Part shown: positions 1-6,385 of the stretch, one piece after another
Layout: every line of letters begins with the position of its first letter
Position numbering within the stretch: the stretch's first letter is position 1
Assembly (NCBI GenBank): GCA_015487985.1
Contig: WFOP01000400.1
Span: 1-8,912 of the forward strand
DNA: 8,912 nucleotides
Source of the DNA: Hyphomicrobiales bacterium
Lineage (GTDB): Bacteria > Pseudomonadota > Alphaproteobacteria > Rhizobiales > Devosiaceae
Reading direction: 5' to 3'
Position numbers and translations under genes: made by a program
The notes under the pieces: model-generated
Seen by the model: only the letters and a program-made list of their open reading frames with translations
The model's database searches: none
Told to the model about the DNA's origin: nothing

Positions 1-989
1 GCAAGGGGCGCCATATTCTGTTTGGCGGGCATACCGATGTGGTGCCTGAGGGTAATCCCGACCATTGGCGCCATGGACCGTTTTCAGCCCAAATCGAGGA
101 CGGGGTCGTCTGGGGACGCGGTGCGGTGGACATGAAGAGCGGGGTTGCAGCATTTTGCGCGGCAGCGGCGGATTATGCCAAAAACAATCAGGATGGCATT
201 ATCTCGCTTGCCATCACCAATGATGAAGAAGCGGACTCCATCAACGGCACCAAAAAACTGATGCAATGGGCCAAAGAACAGGGGCATCAGTTTGATTTTG
301 CCATTGTGGGGGAGCCAAGCTCTGCCCATATACTTGGAGATAATATCAAGATCGGACGGCGCGGGACCATCTCGGGAATCGTGCATGTCAGGGGCAAGCA
401 GGGACATTCGGCCTATCCGCACCGGGCGTGCAATCCGGTGCCTGTTCTGGCAAAATTGGCAACAATTCTAAGCGAAACAAAGCTGGATGATGGAAGCGAG
501 CATTTTGAAGCCTCCAACCTTGAAGTGACCTCAATTGATGTTGAAAACAAGGCCACAAATGTCATCCCTGCGCAGGGGCGACTCAGTTTTAATATCCGGT
601 TCAATGATCATTGGAACGGGGACAAAATTCGTGGCTGGATCAATGACAGGCTGGCTGAGGTTAATGCGGAGGGAATTGATGTCAGCTGGAAGCAGATTGC
701 CGCAGTCGCCCAGTGTTTCATTTCTCCGGTGAGCAAGGACATGGAAATTGTTCGCCGGGCCGTTGAGCATATTTCGGGGAAAAATCCCGAACTGGCGACC
801 TTTGGCGGCACTTCGGATGCCCGCTTCATCGCCAACTACTGCCCGGTTGTCGAATGTGGGCTGGTGGGGGAAACCATGCATCAGGTGGACGAACGGGTGG
901 AAATTGAACAGGTCAACAAACTCACAGAAATCTATCTGGAAATATTGCAGAATTTTTTTAAGCCCCAGGTTGAAGCGAAAAATCCATGA
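1..989 (+). CDS. dapE: Succinyl-diaminopimelate desuccinylase, 5'-truncated by the window edge
   Basis: DapE is a cytoplasmic di-zinc M20-family hydrolase. It cleaves N-succinyl-LL-2,6-diaminopimelate to succinate and LL-diaminopimelate in the lysine and peptidoglycan (meso-DAP) pathway. The reading frame is open from base 3, so the N-terminus lies outside; about 328 codons of the usual ~375-390 are present. All expected metal and catalytic residues are visible in order: the His and Asp of GGHTDVVPEG (His codon 30-32), the Asp of GRGAVDMKSG (codon 129-131), the Glu pair of TNDEEAD, the Glu of VGEPSS, and the late His of GETMHQVDE. The FGGTSDARF motif typical of DapE is present. The GTG at 39 lies inside the HTDVVP motif and is not the start. 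The TGA stop overlaps the ATG of the next gene by 4 bp, which suggests translational coupling. Other M20 peptidases (for example ArgE) are less likely because of the DapE-type C-terminal motifs. Confidence 0.95.
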   Translation, partial: KGRHILFGGHTDVVPEGNPDHWRHGPFSAQIEDGVVWGRGAVDMKSGVAAFCAAAADYAKNNQDGIISLAITNDEEADSINGTKKLMQWAKEQGHQFDFAIVGEPSSAHILGDNIKIGRRGTISGIVHVRGKQGHSAYPHRACNPVPVLAKLATILSETKLDDGSEHFEASNLEVTSIDVENKATNVIPAQGRLSFNIRFNDHWNGDKIRGWINDRLAEVNAEGIDVSWKQIAAVAQCFISPVSKDMEIVRRAVEHISGKNPELATFGGTSDARFIANYCPVVECGLVGETMHQVDERVEIEQVNKLTEIYLEILQNFFKPQVEAKNP

Positions 990-1561
990 ACACATTATTT
1001 AACCAGGAACTGAGAAACGCCGGACGCGGGATTATCGCGATTCTGCGGGGCAAACCGGATGCAAAAACCTATTTTGATCTGAGTATGTATGGATTTTTAG
1101 GCTCGATGGTGGCGTTTCTTGTCGCTGCAACCGTCAATGCCTATCTGCCCGGAATCCTGGAGGGCGCCACGCAGGCTTCTGCGCAGGAGCGCCCGCCCCC
1201 ATCCCCCTCCCTGGCGCTTTTGCTGGTGGGGGTCATTTTTGTTTTTCAAACGGCATTCGGGGCGATGGCCCTCAAACAGTTTGACAGATTTGACGGGCTT
1301 ATTCCCTATCTGGTGGTAAGCAACTGGGCGACTTTTTTCTTCACCGCAATTTTTATTATCTTCAGGTTGATTAACCTGAGTGCGTTCCCGATTTTGCTGC
1401 TCACCGCCATTGCCCTCATCATCACTGAAATCAATAATCTGCGGTTGATCATCGGATTAAGGGCGATGCAGATCGCCATGTTTATCATAGCGCAATTTGT
1501 AGGGGCGCTGACGGGGCTGATGTTGCTGAGCAGTATCTTCCCGCATATGACTTTGATCTGA
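986..1561 (+). CDS. Unrecognised five-helix inner-membrane protein coupled to dapE
   Basis: I do not recognise this 191-residue protein. The sequence shows an amphipathic N-terminus (about residues 1-30) followed by five likely membrane helices at roughly 33-54, 76-96, 106-129, 132-150 and 161-183. A Pro/Ser-rich, partly acidic loop (about 55-75, with the run RPPPSPS) separates helices 1 and 2. There is no signal peptide, no Cys and no evident catalytic motif. The start codon overlaps the dapE stop (ATGA), so it is probably translated by reinitiation after dapE; no strong Shine-Dalgarno is visible. The layout loosely resembles small Yip1-like or uncharacterised membrane proteins, but that is only a shape resemblance. 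It ends 38 bp from the end of convergent truA, with no obvious hairpin terminator between. Base composition matches its neighbours, so recent transfer is not suggested. Gene reality is well supported; function is unknown. Confidence 0.85.
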   Translation: MNTLFNQELRNAGRGIIAILRGKPDAKTYFDLSMYGFLGSMVAFLVAATVNAYLPGILEGATQASAQERPPPSPSLALLLVGVIFVFQTAFGAMALKQFDRFDGLIPYLVVSNWATFFFTAIFIIFRLINLSAFPILLLTAIALIITEINNLRLIIGLRAMQIAMFIIAQFVGALTGLMLLSSIFPHMTLI

Positions 1562-1599
1562 TCGCTTATGGTCCGGGCATCACATTTTGGCAGCCAGAA

Positions 1600-2337
1600 T
1601 CAGTAGTCCACCCGGGTCAAATACAAGCCGGCAGCGGGCGCCATGGAGCCGCACCAGGAACGGTTTTTTGCTTCAAGGGCGTTTTTCAAATCTGCGGCCT
1701 GCCATTTGCCATCCCCCACCATGCGAAGAGATCCGGCAAATGAGCGCACCTGATGGTGCAAAAAGCTGCGGGCGCTGAGATTGATGAATACCATATCGCC
1801 CTGCCGCTTCACCTCAATTTTATCCAGAGTGCGCACCGGAGACTTTGCCTGACATTCTGCGGCGCGAAAGGTGGTAAAATCATGGTTGCCCACCAGACAT
1901 TGTGCCGCCTGATGCATGGCAACCTCATCCAGCGGGGCGGGCACATGCCACAGGCGATTTATGTCCAGCGTGGGCCGGGCACGCCGATTGAGAATTTTAT
2001 AGGTATAATGGCGGGCGGTGGCGGAAAAGCGCGCTTCAAATTCTTCGCTCACCTCTTTTGCATCCACCACAATTATGGGTTCGGGCTTCAGGTGAAAATT
2101 GAGTGCTTCGCCAACACGAAACGCATCCCATTGTCTATCCAGATCAAAATGGACCACCTGCCCCAGCGCATGCACGCCCGCATCGGTGCGCCCCGCCGCC
2201 TGGGTATCCACCCTTTGACCGGAAAAACCTTCGATGGCGTTTTCCAGATGGGTTTGAACACTGGGTAAATCGGGCTGGCGCTGCCAGCCGTGATAGGGCG
2301 TTCCGTCATATTCAAGGGTCAGACAATATCTGGGCAT
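1600..2337 (-). CDS. truA: tRNA pseudouridine(38-40) synthase TruA
   Basis: TruA converts uridines 38, 39 and 40 in the anticodon arm of many tRNAs to pseudouridine, as a homodimer in the cytoplasm. The 245-residue protein begins with the family pattern LEYDGTPYHGWQRQ. It carries the catalytic Asp at about residue 52 in GRTDAGVHALGQ, and has the later SFLHHQVRSFAGSL segment that shapes the RNA-binding cleft. Length matches alphaproteobacterial TruA (about 245-255; E. coli 270). The ATG start lies 3 bp after the fmt stop and is preceded by GGAGAG with 10 nt spacing inside the fmt 3' end, so it is the last gene of a def-fmt-truA operon with likely coupled translation. The stop is TGA at 1600-1602. 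Confidence 0.97.
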   Translation of the reverse strand: MPRYCLTLEYDGTPYHGWQRQPDLPSVQTHLENAIEGFSGQRVDTQAAGRTDAGVHALGQVVHFDLDRQWDAFRVGEALNFHLKPEPIIVVDAKEVSEEFEARFSATARHYTYKILNRRARPTLDINRLWHVPAPLDEVAMHQAAQCLVGNHDFTTFRAAECQAKSPVRTLDKIEVKRQGDMVFINLSARSFLHHQVRSFAGSLRMVGDGKWQAADLKNALEAKNRSWCGSMAPAAGLYLTRVDY

Positions 2338-2340
2338 GGC

Positions 2341-3273
2341 TCAAAGGCTCTCCAACTGCTGCCCGGTCAAATCCCCCGCGCCGCGCATAAATTCAGCCAC
2401 ACTCATGGGGGCTTTGCCCGCACGTTGAACCTGCACCGGTTTTATGGCCCCCTTTGAGCAGGCAATAGTCAAATCATTGTTCAGAATTTCGCCGGGCCTG
2501 CCGGACGCATCAACCAATTGCGCACGCAGGATTTTAACCCGTACCGGTTTTCCCTTAATGGAGAAATTGCTCCATGCGCCGGGAAACGGAGATAGTCCGT
2601 GGATATAGGCAAGCAATTGTTCGGCGGGCAGGTGCCAGTCAATCGCGGCTTCTGATTTTTTTATTTTTTTGGCATAGATCACGCCCTGCTCATCCTGGGG
2701 TGTAAATCTCAGATTGCCCTGTTCCAGATTTTCAAGAGTCTCAGACATAAGGGTTGCCCCCAGACCCACCATTTTGTCATGCAGGTCTCCGGCGGTCATT
2801 CCCGGGGTGATTTCAATGGGAGTGGAGGCGCACACCGCCCCCGTATCCAGTCCGGTTTCCATGGCCATGACCTGAATGGCGGTATGAGTATCCCCGGCCA
2901 TGATGGCGCGCTGAATGGGGGCAGCGCCGCGCCAGCGCGGCAAAGCAGACCCGTGCAGGTTCAAACAACCATAGCGGGGCGCATCAAGAACGGGCTTTGG
3001 CAGCAAAAGTCCATAGGCCACCACGATCGCCAGATCAGCATTGTGACTGGCAAACAGGGTTTGCTCAGTTTCAGATTTAAGGCTTTGAGGATAAAAAACG
3101 GGGACATTGGCCTCTTGGGCCGCCAGATGCACAGGGGTTTTTCTGTCCTGTTTTCCCCGGCCCGCAGGGCGCGGCGGCTGGGTATAGCAGGCAACGATTT
3201 CATGGCCATCGCGCAAAAGGCGCTCAAAGGTGGGCACGCCAAATTCGGGGGTCCCCATGAAGATTATGCGCAT
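2341..3273 (-). CDS. fmt: Methionyl-tRNA formyltransferase
   Basis: Fmt transfers a formyl group from 10-formyl-tetrahydrofolate to the amino group of initiator Met-tRNA in the cytoplasm, which enables bacterial initiation. The 310 residues match the family length (E. coli 315). The N-terminal Rossmann-like domain begins MRIIFMGTPEFGVP. The formyltransferase active site has Asn105 and His107 in CLNLHGSALPRWRGAAPIQ, and Asp143 in METGLDTGAV. A loop with RPAGRGKQ near residues 35-42 corresponds to the tRNA-contacting region. The C-terminal OB-like domain begins at about residue 205, after YAKKIKKSEAAIDW. It follows def by 36 bp and precedes truA by 3 bp in one operon; def-fmt adjacency is the classic arrangement, pairing addition and removal of the formyl group. 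The codons for KKIKK form an unusual A7-T-A7 tract on the coding strand (2656-2670). A modest GAG-containing ribosome site lies before the ATG. Confidence 0.97.
   Translation of the reverse strand: MRIIFMGTPEFGVPTFERLLRDGHEIVACYTQPPRPAGRGKQDRKTPVHLAAQEANVPVFYPQSLKSETEQTLFASHNADLAIVVAYGLLLPKPVLDAPRYGCLNLHGSALPRWRGAAPIQRAIMAGDTHTAIQVMAMETGLDTGAVCASTPIEITPGMTAGDLHDKMVGLGATLMSETLENLEQGNLRFTPQDEQGVIYAKKIKKSEAAIDWHLPAEQLLAYIHGLSPFPGAWSNFSIKGKPVRVKILRAQLVDASGRPGEILNNDLTIACSKGAIKPVQVQRAGKAPMSVAEFMRGAGDLTGQQLESL
2348..2353 (-). promoter_or_regulatory. Shine-Dalgarno for truA inside the fmt 3' end
   Basis: On the minus strand GGAGAG sits 10 nt before the truA ATG, within the last codons of fmt. This supports the 2337 start and translation of truA from the fmt message. 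Confidence 0.6.
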
Positions 3274-3309
3274 GGTCTTACTCGCTTAAAACACCAAAAT
3301 TCAACGCGT

Positions 3310-3897
3310 CTAGTGCGCGGCATATCTGGCGGCTTTTTTGAATTTTTTTGTAACCCGTTCACGCTTGAGGCGGGAGAGGTAATCAATGAACAGCTTGCCA
3401 TCCAGATGATCCACTTCGTGCTGCACACAAACGGACAAAAGCCCCTCCAACTCGCGGGTCACCGTATTGCCGTCCAGATCGGTATAGCGCACGGTGCATG
3501 ATTTTGGCCGCTCCACCTCCTCGTAATATTCAGGAATGGATAAACATCCTTCCTCATATACTGAGAATTCATCGGAAAAGGCGATGATTTGCGGATTGAT
3601 CATGGCGATGGGCTCCGGTTCGGGATCGGGAAGATTTTGTGCCGACTCCCCATCCCCTTCAGGGGCTGAGGCCTCTTCTTCACCTTCTTCGGACTTTGCA
3701 CGAATGGCACAATCCACCACAATCACCCGCTCCATCACCCCAATCTGGGGCGCCGCAAGACCGATGCCGGGGGCGTCATACATGGTCTCAAACATATCCC
3801 TGACCAGGGTTTTAATTCCCTGATCGATTTTTTTCACCGGTTTGGCAATTTCACGAAGTCGGGGGTCGGGAATTACCAATATTTCTCTTAGGGCCAT
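3310..3897 (-). CDS. def: Peptide deformylase with an acidic insert
   Basis: Def removes the formyl group from N-terminal formyl-methionine of nascent proteins as they leave the ribosome, using a metal (Fe2+ or Zn2+). All three family motifs are intact: motif 1 GIGLAAPQ at residues 44-51, motif 2 EGCLS at 116-120 (metal ligand Cys118), and motif 3 HEVDH at 160-164 (ligands His160 and His164, catalytic Glu161). The N-terminus MALREILVIPDPRLR and the Lys-rich C-terminal helix are typical of proteobacterial Def. The protein is 195 residues, against the usual 165-175, and the excess is a Glu/Pro/Asp-rich insert at about residues 66-96 (3610-3702), between the strand VERVIVVD-like core and the INP segment. 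It appears to be the first gene of the def-fmt-truA operon. An AGGA lies about 12 nt before the ATG. With all ligands present it should be active; a def paralogue elsewhere cannot be excluded. Confidence 0.96.
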   Translation of the reverse strand: MALREILVIPDPRLREIAKPVKKIDQGIKTLVRDMFETMYDAPGIGLAAPQIGVMERVIVVDCAIRAKSEEGEEEASAPEGDGESAQNLPDPEPEPIAMINPQIIAFSDEFSVYEEGCLSIPEYYEEVERPKSCTVRYTDLDGNTVTRELEGLLSVCVQHEVDHLDGKLFIDYLSRLKRERVTKKFKKAARYAAH

Positions 3898-3931
3898 CTC
3901 AGTTGTATTCCTGAAGTCAATTTATCAACTG

Positions 3932-3961
3932 TGATATGGGGATTTTCACCGGTCTGGTCAA
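3932..3961 (-). promoter_or_regulatory. Candidate sigma-70-type promoter for def-fmt-truA
   Basis: On the minus strand TTGACC (3956-3961) is followed after 18 nt by ATATCA (3932-3937), giving a predicted start near 3925, about 28 nt before the def ATG. The -35 fits the consensus well and the -10 poorly. It is the best candidate in this divergent gap by eye, but only tentative. Confidence 0.3.
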
Positions 3962-3986
3962 CTGGCAATTGTGCTTTGCCGCCAGT
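3961..3986. repeat. Inverted repeat in the def/rmuC divergent intergenic region
   Basis: ACTGGC at 3961-3966 is mirrored by GCCAGT at 3981-3986, with a 14 nt loop. A nested alternative pairs GGCAA (3964-3968) with TTGCC (3976-3980). The repeat abuts the proposed def -35 and lies about 46 bp before the rmuC ATG, so it could be an operator for both directions or simply a chance hairpin. Confidence 0.35.
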
Positions 3987-4032
3987 TTCTATTTTGATCA
4001 AAACTGCTAGCGAATCGGATAGTTTGGCGGAT

Positions 4033-5406
4033 ATGGACACAGTGATTTTAACAATAGGCGCTTATGACATAAGTGCGGGATGGACCATTGCCTTTGCAAT
4101 TGGTGCTGTTTTTATTGCCTTTATCGTGCTGCTGGTTGTTTTGCTACGCAATAACCGGGCACAAATTGAAGCGGCAGCGGAGGCGGAAAAAAACCGGTTG
4201 GCCCCGCAATTCAAAGAAAAAGACCGCCAGATTGAGGAACTGAAAAGTGAGCTGGCCCAAATGCGTCAGACCCATACTTCCCTGAGCGCGCAAAATACCG
4301 GGCTGAAGGTTCAATTGCAGGAACAGGCCAAGCAAAACACCTATGTGCAGGAGCAGATGCAGGGGAAATTCAAACTGCTGGCGGAGGACGTGCTCACCTC
4401 CCAAAGTGAAAAATTCTCCAGACAGAATCGCGAGCAGGTGGATAGTCTGCTCAAGCCCCTGCGGGAAAAAATCACGGAATTTCAAAAGCAAAGCCATGAG
4501 GGGGCCGCCCAGCTTGCCCAGCAAATGAAAACCCTCACTCAGGACAGTCTTCGCATGAGCGAAGAAGCAACCAATCTGACGCGTGCCTTAAAGGGAAGTT
4601 CGCAGGTTCAGGGGGCATGGGGGGAAATGATCCTCTCCAATATCCTTGAAAAATCCGGACTCGTGGAGGGGGAACAATTCCTGACCCAGCAATCCCATAT
4701 TGGCGAAGGGGGCGCGCGGGTGCGCACCGATGTGGAAGTCCTGTTTCCCAACGGGGACAAGATGGTGATTGATTCAAAAGTGTCTCTGGTGGCTTTTGAA
4801 GCTTTTTGTAACGGTGATGATGATGAACTGCGCGCCGGGCACCTGCGCGAGCATATTGCCTCGATCAAGGCCCACATCAAAACCCTTGGCGAAAAGGATT
4901 ATCAGGTTCACTCGCGTAGCGGTTTTGATTATGTGATGATGTTTGTGCCCATCGAGGCGGCGTTTTCAACTGCGTTTGAAGCCGACAGTTCGCTGATTGA
5001 TTTTGCCATGAAAAAGAATGTTTACATCACCACACCCACCACCTTGATGGTGGCGCTGCGCACGGTACGTAATGTCTGGGACATTGAAACCCGCAACAAA
5101 AATGCTGAAATCATCGCCGAACGCGCCGGGCACCTGTATGACAAGGTATCGGGGTTTCTTGCCAGCATGGACAAGCTGGACAAAAGCCTTATGGGCGCTC
5201 AAAAAAGTTTTGACGAGGCAAAAAGCCAGCTGACCTCGGGGCGCGGCAGCGTGGTACGTCAGGTGGAAATGCTGCAAAAACTGGGGGCAAAAGCCAACAA
5301 ACCCATTCCCCCTTCATGGGAAGAAGAAGGGGGGAACAGCACCCCGGAAGCTGAAGAATTTGTGCCTGAATTTTTGAGTGCACCCGAGGACAAACCAGCT
5401 AAATAG
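4033..5406 (+). CDS. rmuC: RmuC-family DNA recombination protein, membrane-anchored coiled coil
   Basis: RmuC-family proteins are linked to limiting DNA inversions and rearrangements and carry a restriction-endonuclease-like fold. From the chosen ATG the protein has 457 residues (E. coli about 475). A single membrane helix lies at about residues 17-38 and ends before RNNR, consistent with a short outside N-terminus and a cytoplasmic body. A long Glu/Gln/Lys-rich coiled coil spans about 41-156. The RmuC domain follows (about 160-400) with GAWGE at 194-198, a DVEVLFPNGDKMVIDSK stretch with Asp247 and Lys249 as candidate D-x-K residues, and YVMMFVPIEAAF. The frame is open back to a GTG at 3931, but the extra 34 residues look non-coding and carry no family features, so 4033 is preferred; the ribosome site there is weak. 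Its C-terminus (about the last 40 residues) is acidic, Pro-rich and probably disordered. It is divergent from def and convergent with recR. Confidence 0.93.
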   Translation: MDTVILTIGAYDISAGWTIAFAIGAVFIAFIVLLVVLLRNNRAQIEAAAEAEKNRLAPQFKEKDRQIEELKSELAQMRQTHTSLSAQNTGLKVQLQEQAKQNTYVQEQMQGKFKLLAEDVLTSQSEKFSRQNREQVDSLLKPLREKITEFQKQSHEGAAQLAQQMKTLTQDSLRMSEEATNLTRALKGSSQVQGAWGEMILSNILEKSGLVEGEQFLTQQSHIGEGGARVRTDVEVLFPNGDKMVIDSKVSLVAFEAFCNGDDDELRAGHLREHIASIKAHIKTLGEKDYQVHSRSGFDYVMMFVPIEAAFSTAFEADSSLIDFAMKKNVYITTPTTLMVALRTVRNVWDIETRNKNAEIIAERAGHLYDKVSGFLASMDKLDKSLMGAQKSFDEAKSQLTSGRGSVVRQVEMLQKLGAKANKPIPPSWEEEGGNSTPEAEEFVPEFLSAPEDKPAK

Positions 5407-5411
5407 CCAGA

Positions 5412-5434
5412 TGTTTGTCCCCGTTTTTCAAACA
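5412..5434. repeat. Short inverted repeat between convergent rmuC and recR
   Basis: TGTTTG (5412-5417) pairs with CAAACA (5429-5434) across an 11 nt loop in the 36 bp convergent gap. It could aid termination in both directions. However, the stem is AT-rich, only 6 bp long, and has no proper U-tract after it, so a terminator call would be weak. Confidence 0.25.
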
Positions 5435-5442
5435 GGAAACCG

Positions 5443-6042
5443 CTAAATATTGGTTCTGGCCTTTAATGCCTGGCTGAGGGTGCCTTCATCCAGATAATCC
5501 AGCTCACCCCCCACCGGCACACCGTGGGCCAGCCGGGTGATTTTTACATCCATTGAGGCGAGGCGGTCGGTAATGAAGTGGGCTGTGGTCTGCCCCTCCA
5601 CCGTGGCGTTGACCGCCAGTACAATTTCCTTGAAATCAGCGGCGCGGGCGATCAGGGCATCAATGGCCAGGTCTTCAGGCCCAATTCCGTCCAGGGGAGA
5701 CAAGACCCCCCCCAACACATGATAGCGCACCGGGCCAACCGAGGCGCGCTCCATGGCCCACAGGTCTGAAACATCCTCCACCACCAGCAGCATGGAATTT
5801 TGGGTGCGACGGGGGTCGATGCAAATATGACAGGGGGAAACCGTATCCACATTGCCGCAGGTTTCACACTGCACCACGGCTTCAAGCGCCCGCTGAATGG
5901 CCGTGGAAAGGGGCACCATCAAACTGTCTTTGCGCTTGATGAGGTGCAACACCGCACGGCGCGCCGAACGCGGACCCAACCCCGGCAATCGCGCCAAAAG
6001 CTGAATAAGCTGTTCAATTTCGCTGCCGCCGGTGTGCATCAT
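5443..6042 (-). CDS. recR: Recombination mediator protein RecR
   Basis: RecR, with RecO (and RecF), loads RecA onto SSB-coated single-stranded DNA at gaps. The 199 residues match the family length (about 200). A helix-hairpin-helix segment ([16 protein letters not shown], about residues 19-34) is followed by a C4 zinc finger with Cys59, Cys62, Cys71 and Cys74 (CETCG and CHIC). The Toprim domain (about 82-175) holds [12 protein letters not shown] and [19 protein letters not shown]. The C-terminal Walker-B-like stretch is [22 protein letters not shown]. It lies 19 bp after ybaB on the same strand, the normal dnaX-ybaB-recR order. Two consecutive ATG codons (6042 and 6039) are possible starts; GGAAAA upstream is a distant ribosome site and does not choose between them. 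Confidence 0.97.
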   Translation of the reverse strand: MMHTGGSEIEQLIQLLARLPGLGPRSARRAVLHLIKRKDSLMVPLSTAIQRALEAVVQCETCGNVDTVSPCHICIDPRRTQNSMLLVVEDVSDLWAMERASVGPVRYHVLGGVLSPLDGIGPEDLAIDALIARAADFKEIVLAVNATVEGQTTAHFITDRLASMDVKITRLAHGVPVGGELDYLDEGTLSQALKARTNI

Positions 6043-6061
6043 TTTTTCAAGTTTTCCAGAT

Positions 6062-6385
6062 TTAGAACGGCAGTTTCATGCCCGGGGGAATGGGCAGGCC
6101 GGCGGTCACCTCTTTTATTTTATCCTGCTTTGCAATGTCAGCCTTGACCAGCGCGTCCGCGTGGGCGGCGATGATCAGGTCTTCAAGGATTTCCCCTTCT
6201 TCAGGTTTAAGCAGGCCCGGATCAATCTTTAGCCCCTTCAACTCCCCCTTGCCGGACAAAGAGACATAAACCATACCTCCGCCTGAAGACCCCTCAACCA
6301 CGGTGTTTTCAATATCAGCCTGCATTTCTTCCATTTTGGCCTGCATTTCCTGCATTTTGCCCATCATACCCATAATGTCTTTCAT
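6062..6385 (-). CDS. ybaB: YbaB/EbfC-family nucleoid-associated protein
   Basis: YbaB/EbfC proteins are small dimeric DNA-binding proteins associated with the nucleoid; their exact cellular role is still debated. The 107-residue protein matches the family size. It shows the typical Met/Gln/Glu-rich amphipathic first helix ([18 protein letters not shown], about residues 6-23) and the central beta segment ([27 protein letters not shown]). The acidic [17 protein letters not shown] helix and a [10 protein letters not shown] tail follow. Its ATG overlaps the dnaX stop by 4 bp (ATGA), so translation is probably coupled to dnaX, and recR follows 19 bp on. No signal peptide or unusual feature is seen. 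Confidence 0.96.
   Translation of the reverse strand: MKDIMGMMGKMQEMQAKMEEMQADIENTVVEGSSGGGMVYVSLSGKGELKGLKIDPGLLKPEEGEILEDLIIAAHADALVKADIAKQDKIKEVTAGLPIPPGMKLPF

Noticed and set aside
1562..1599. A terminator in the convergent gap between the membrane protein gene and truA
   Set aside because: No stem with a T-tract is visible in either direction.
1753..2268. A 171-codon open frame on the + strand opposite truA
   Set aside because: It lies wholly within truA on the other strand and shows no independent coding evidence.
2779..3501. A 240-codon open frame on the + strand spanning the fmt start and the def 3' end
   Set aside because: It is antisense to two firmly identified genes, has a composition typical of a mirrored frame and shows no family motif or ribosome site.
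3931..4032. An N-terminal extension of RmuC from GTG 3931
   Set aside because: The 34 extra residues would precede the membrane helix, lack family similarity and overlap the proposed def promoter; ATG 4033 gives a normal-length protein.
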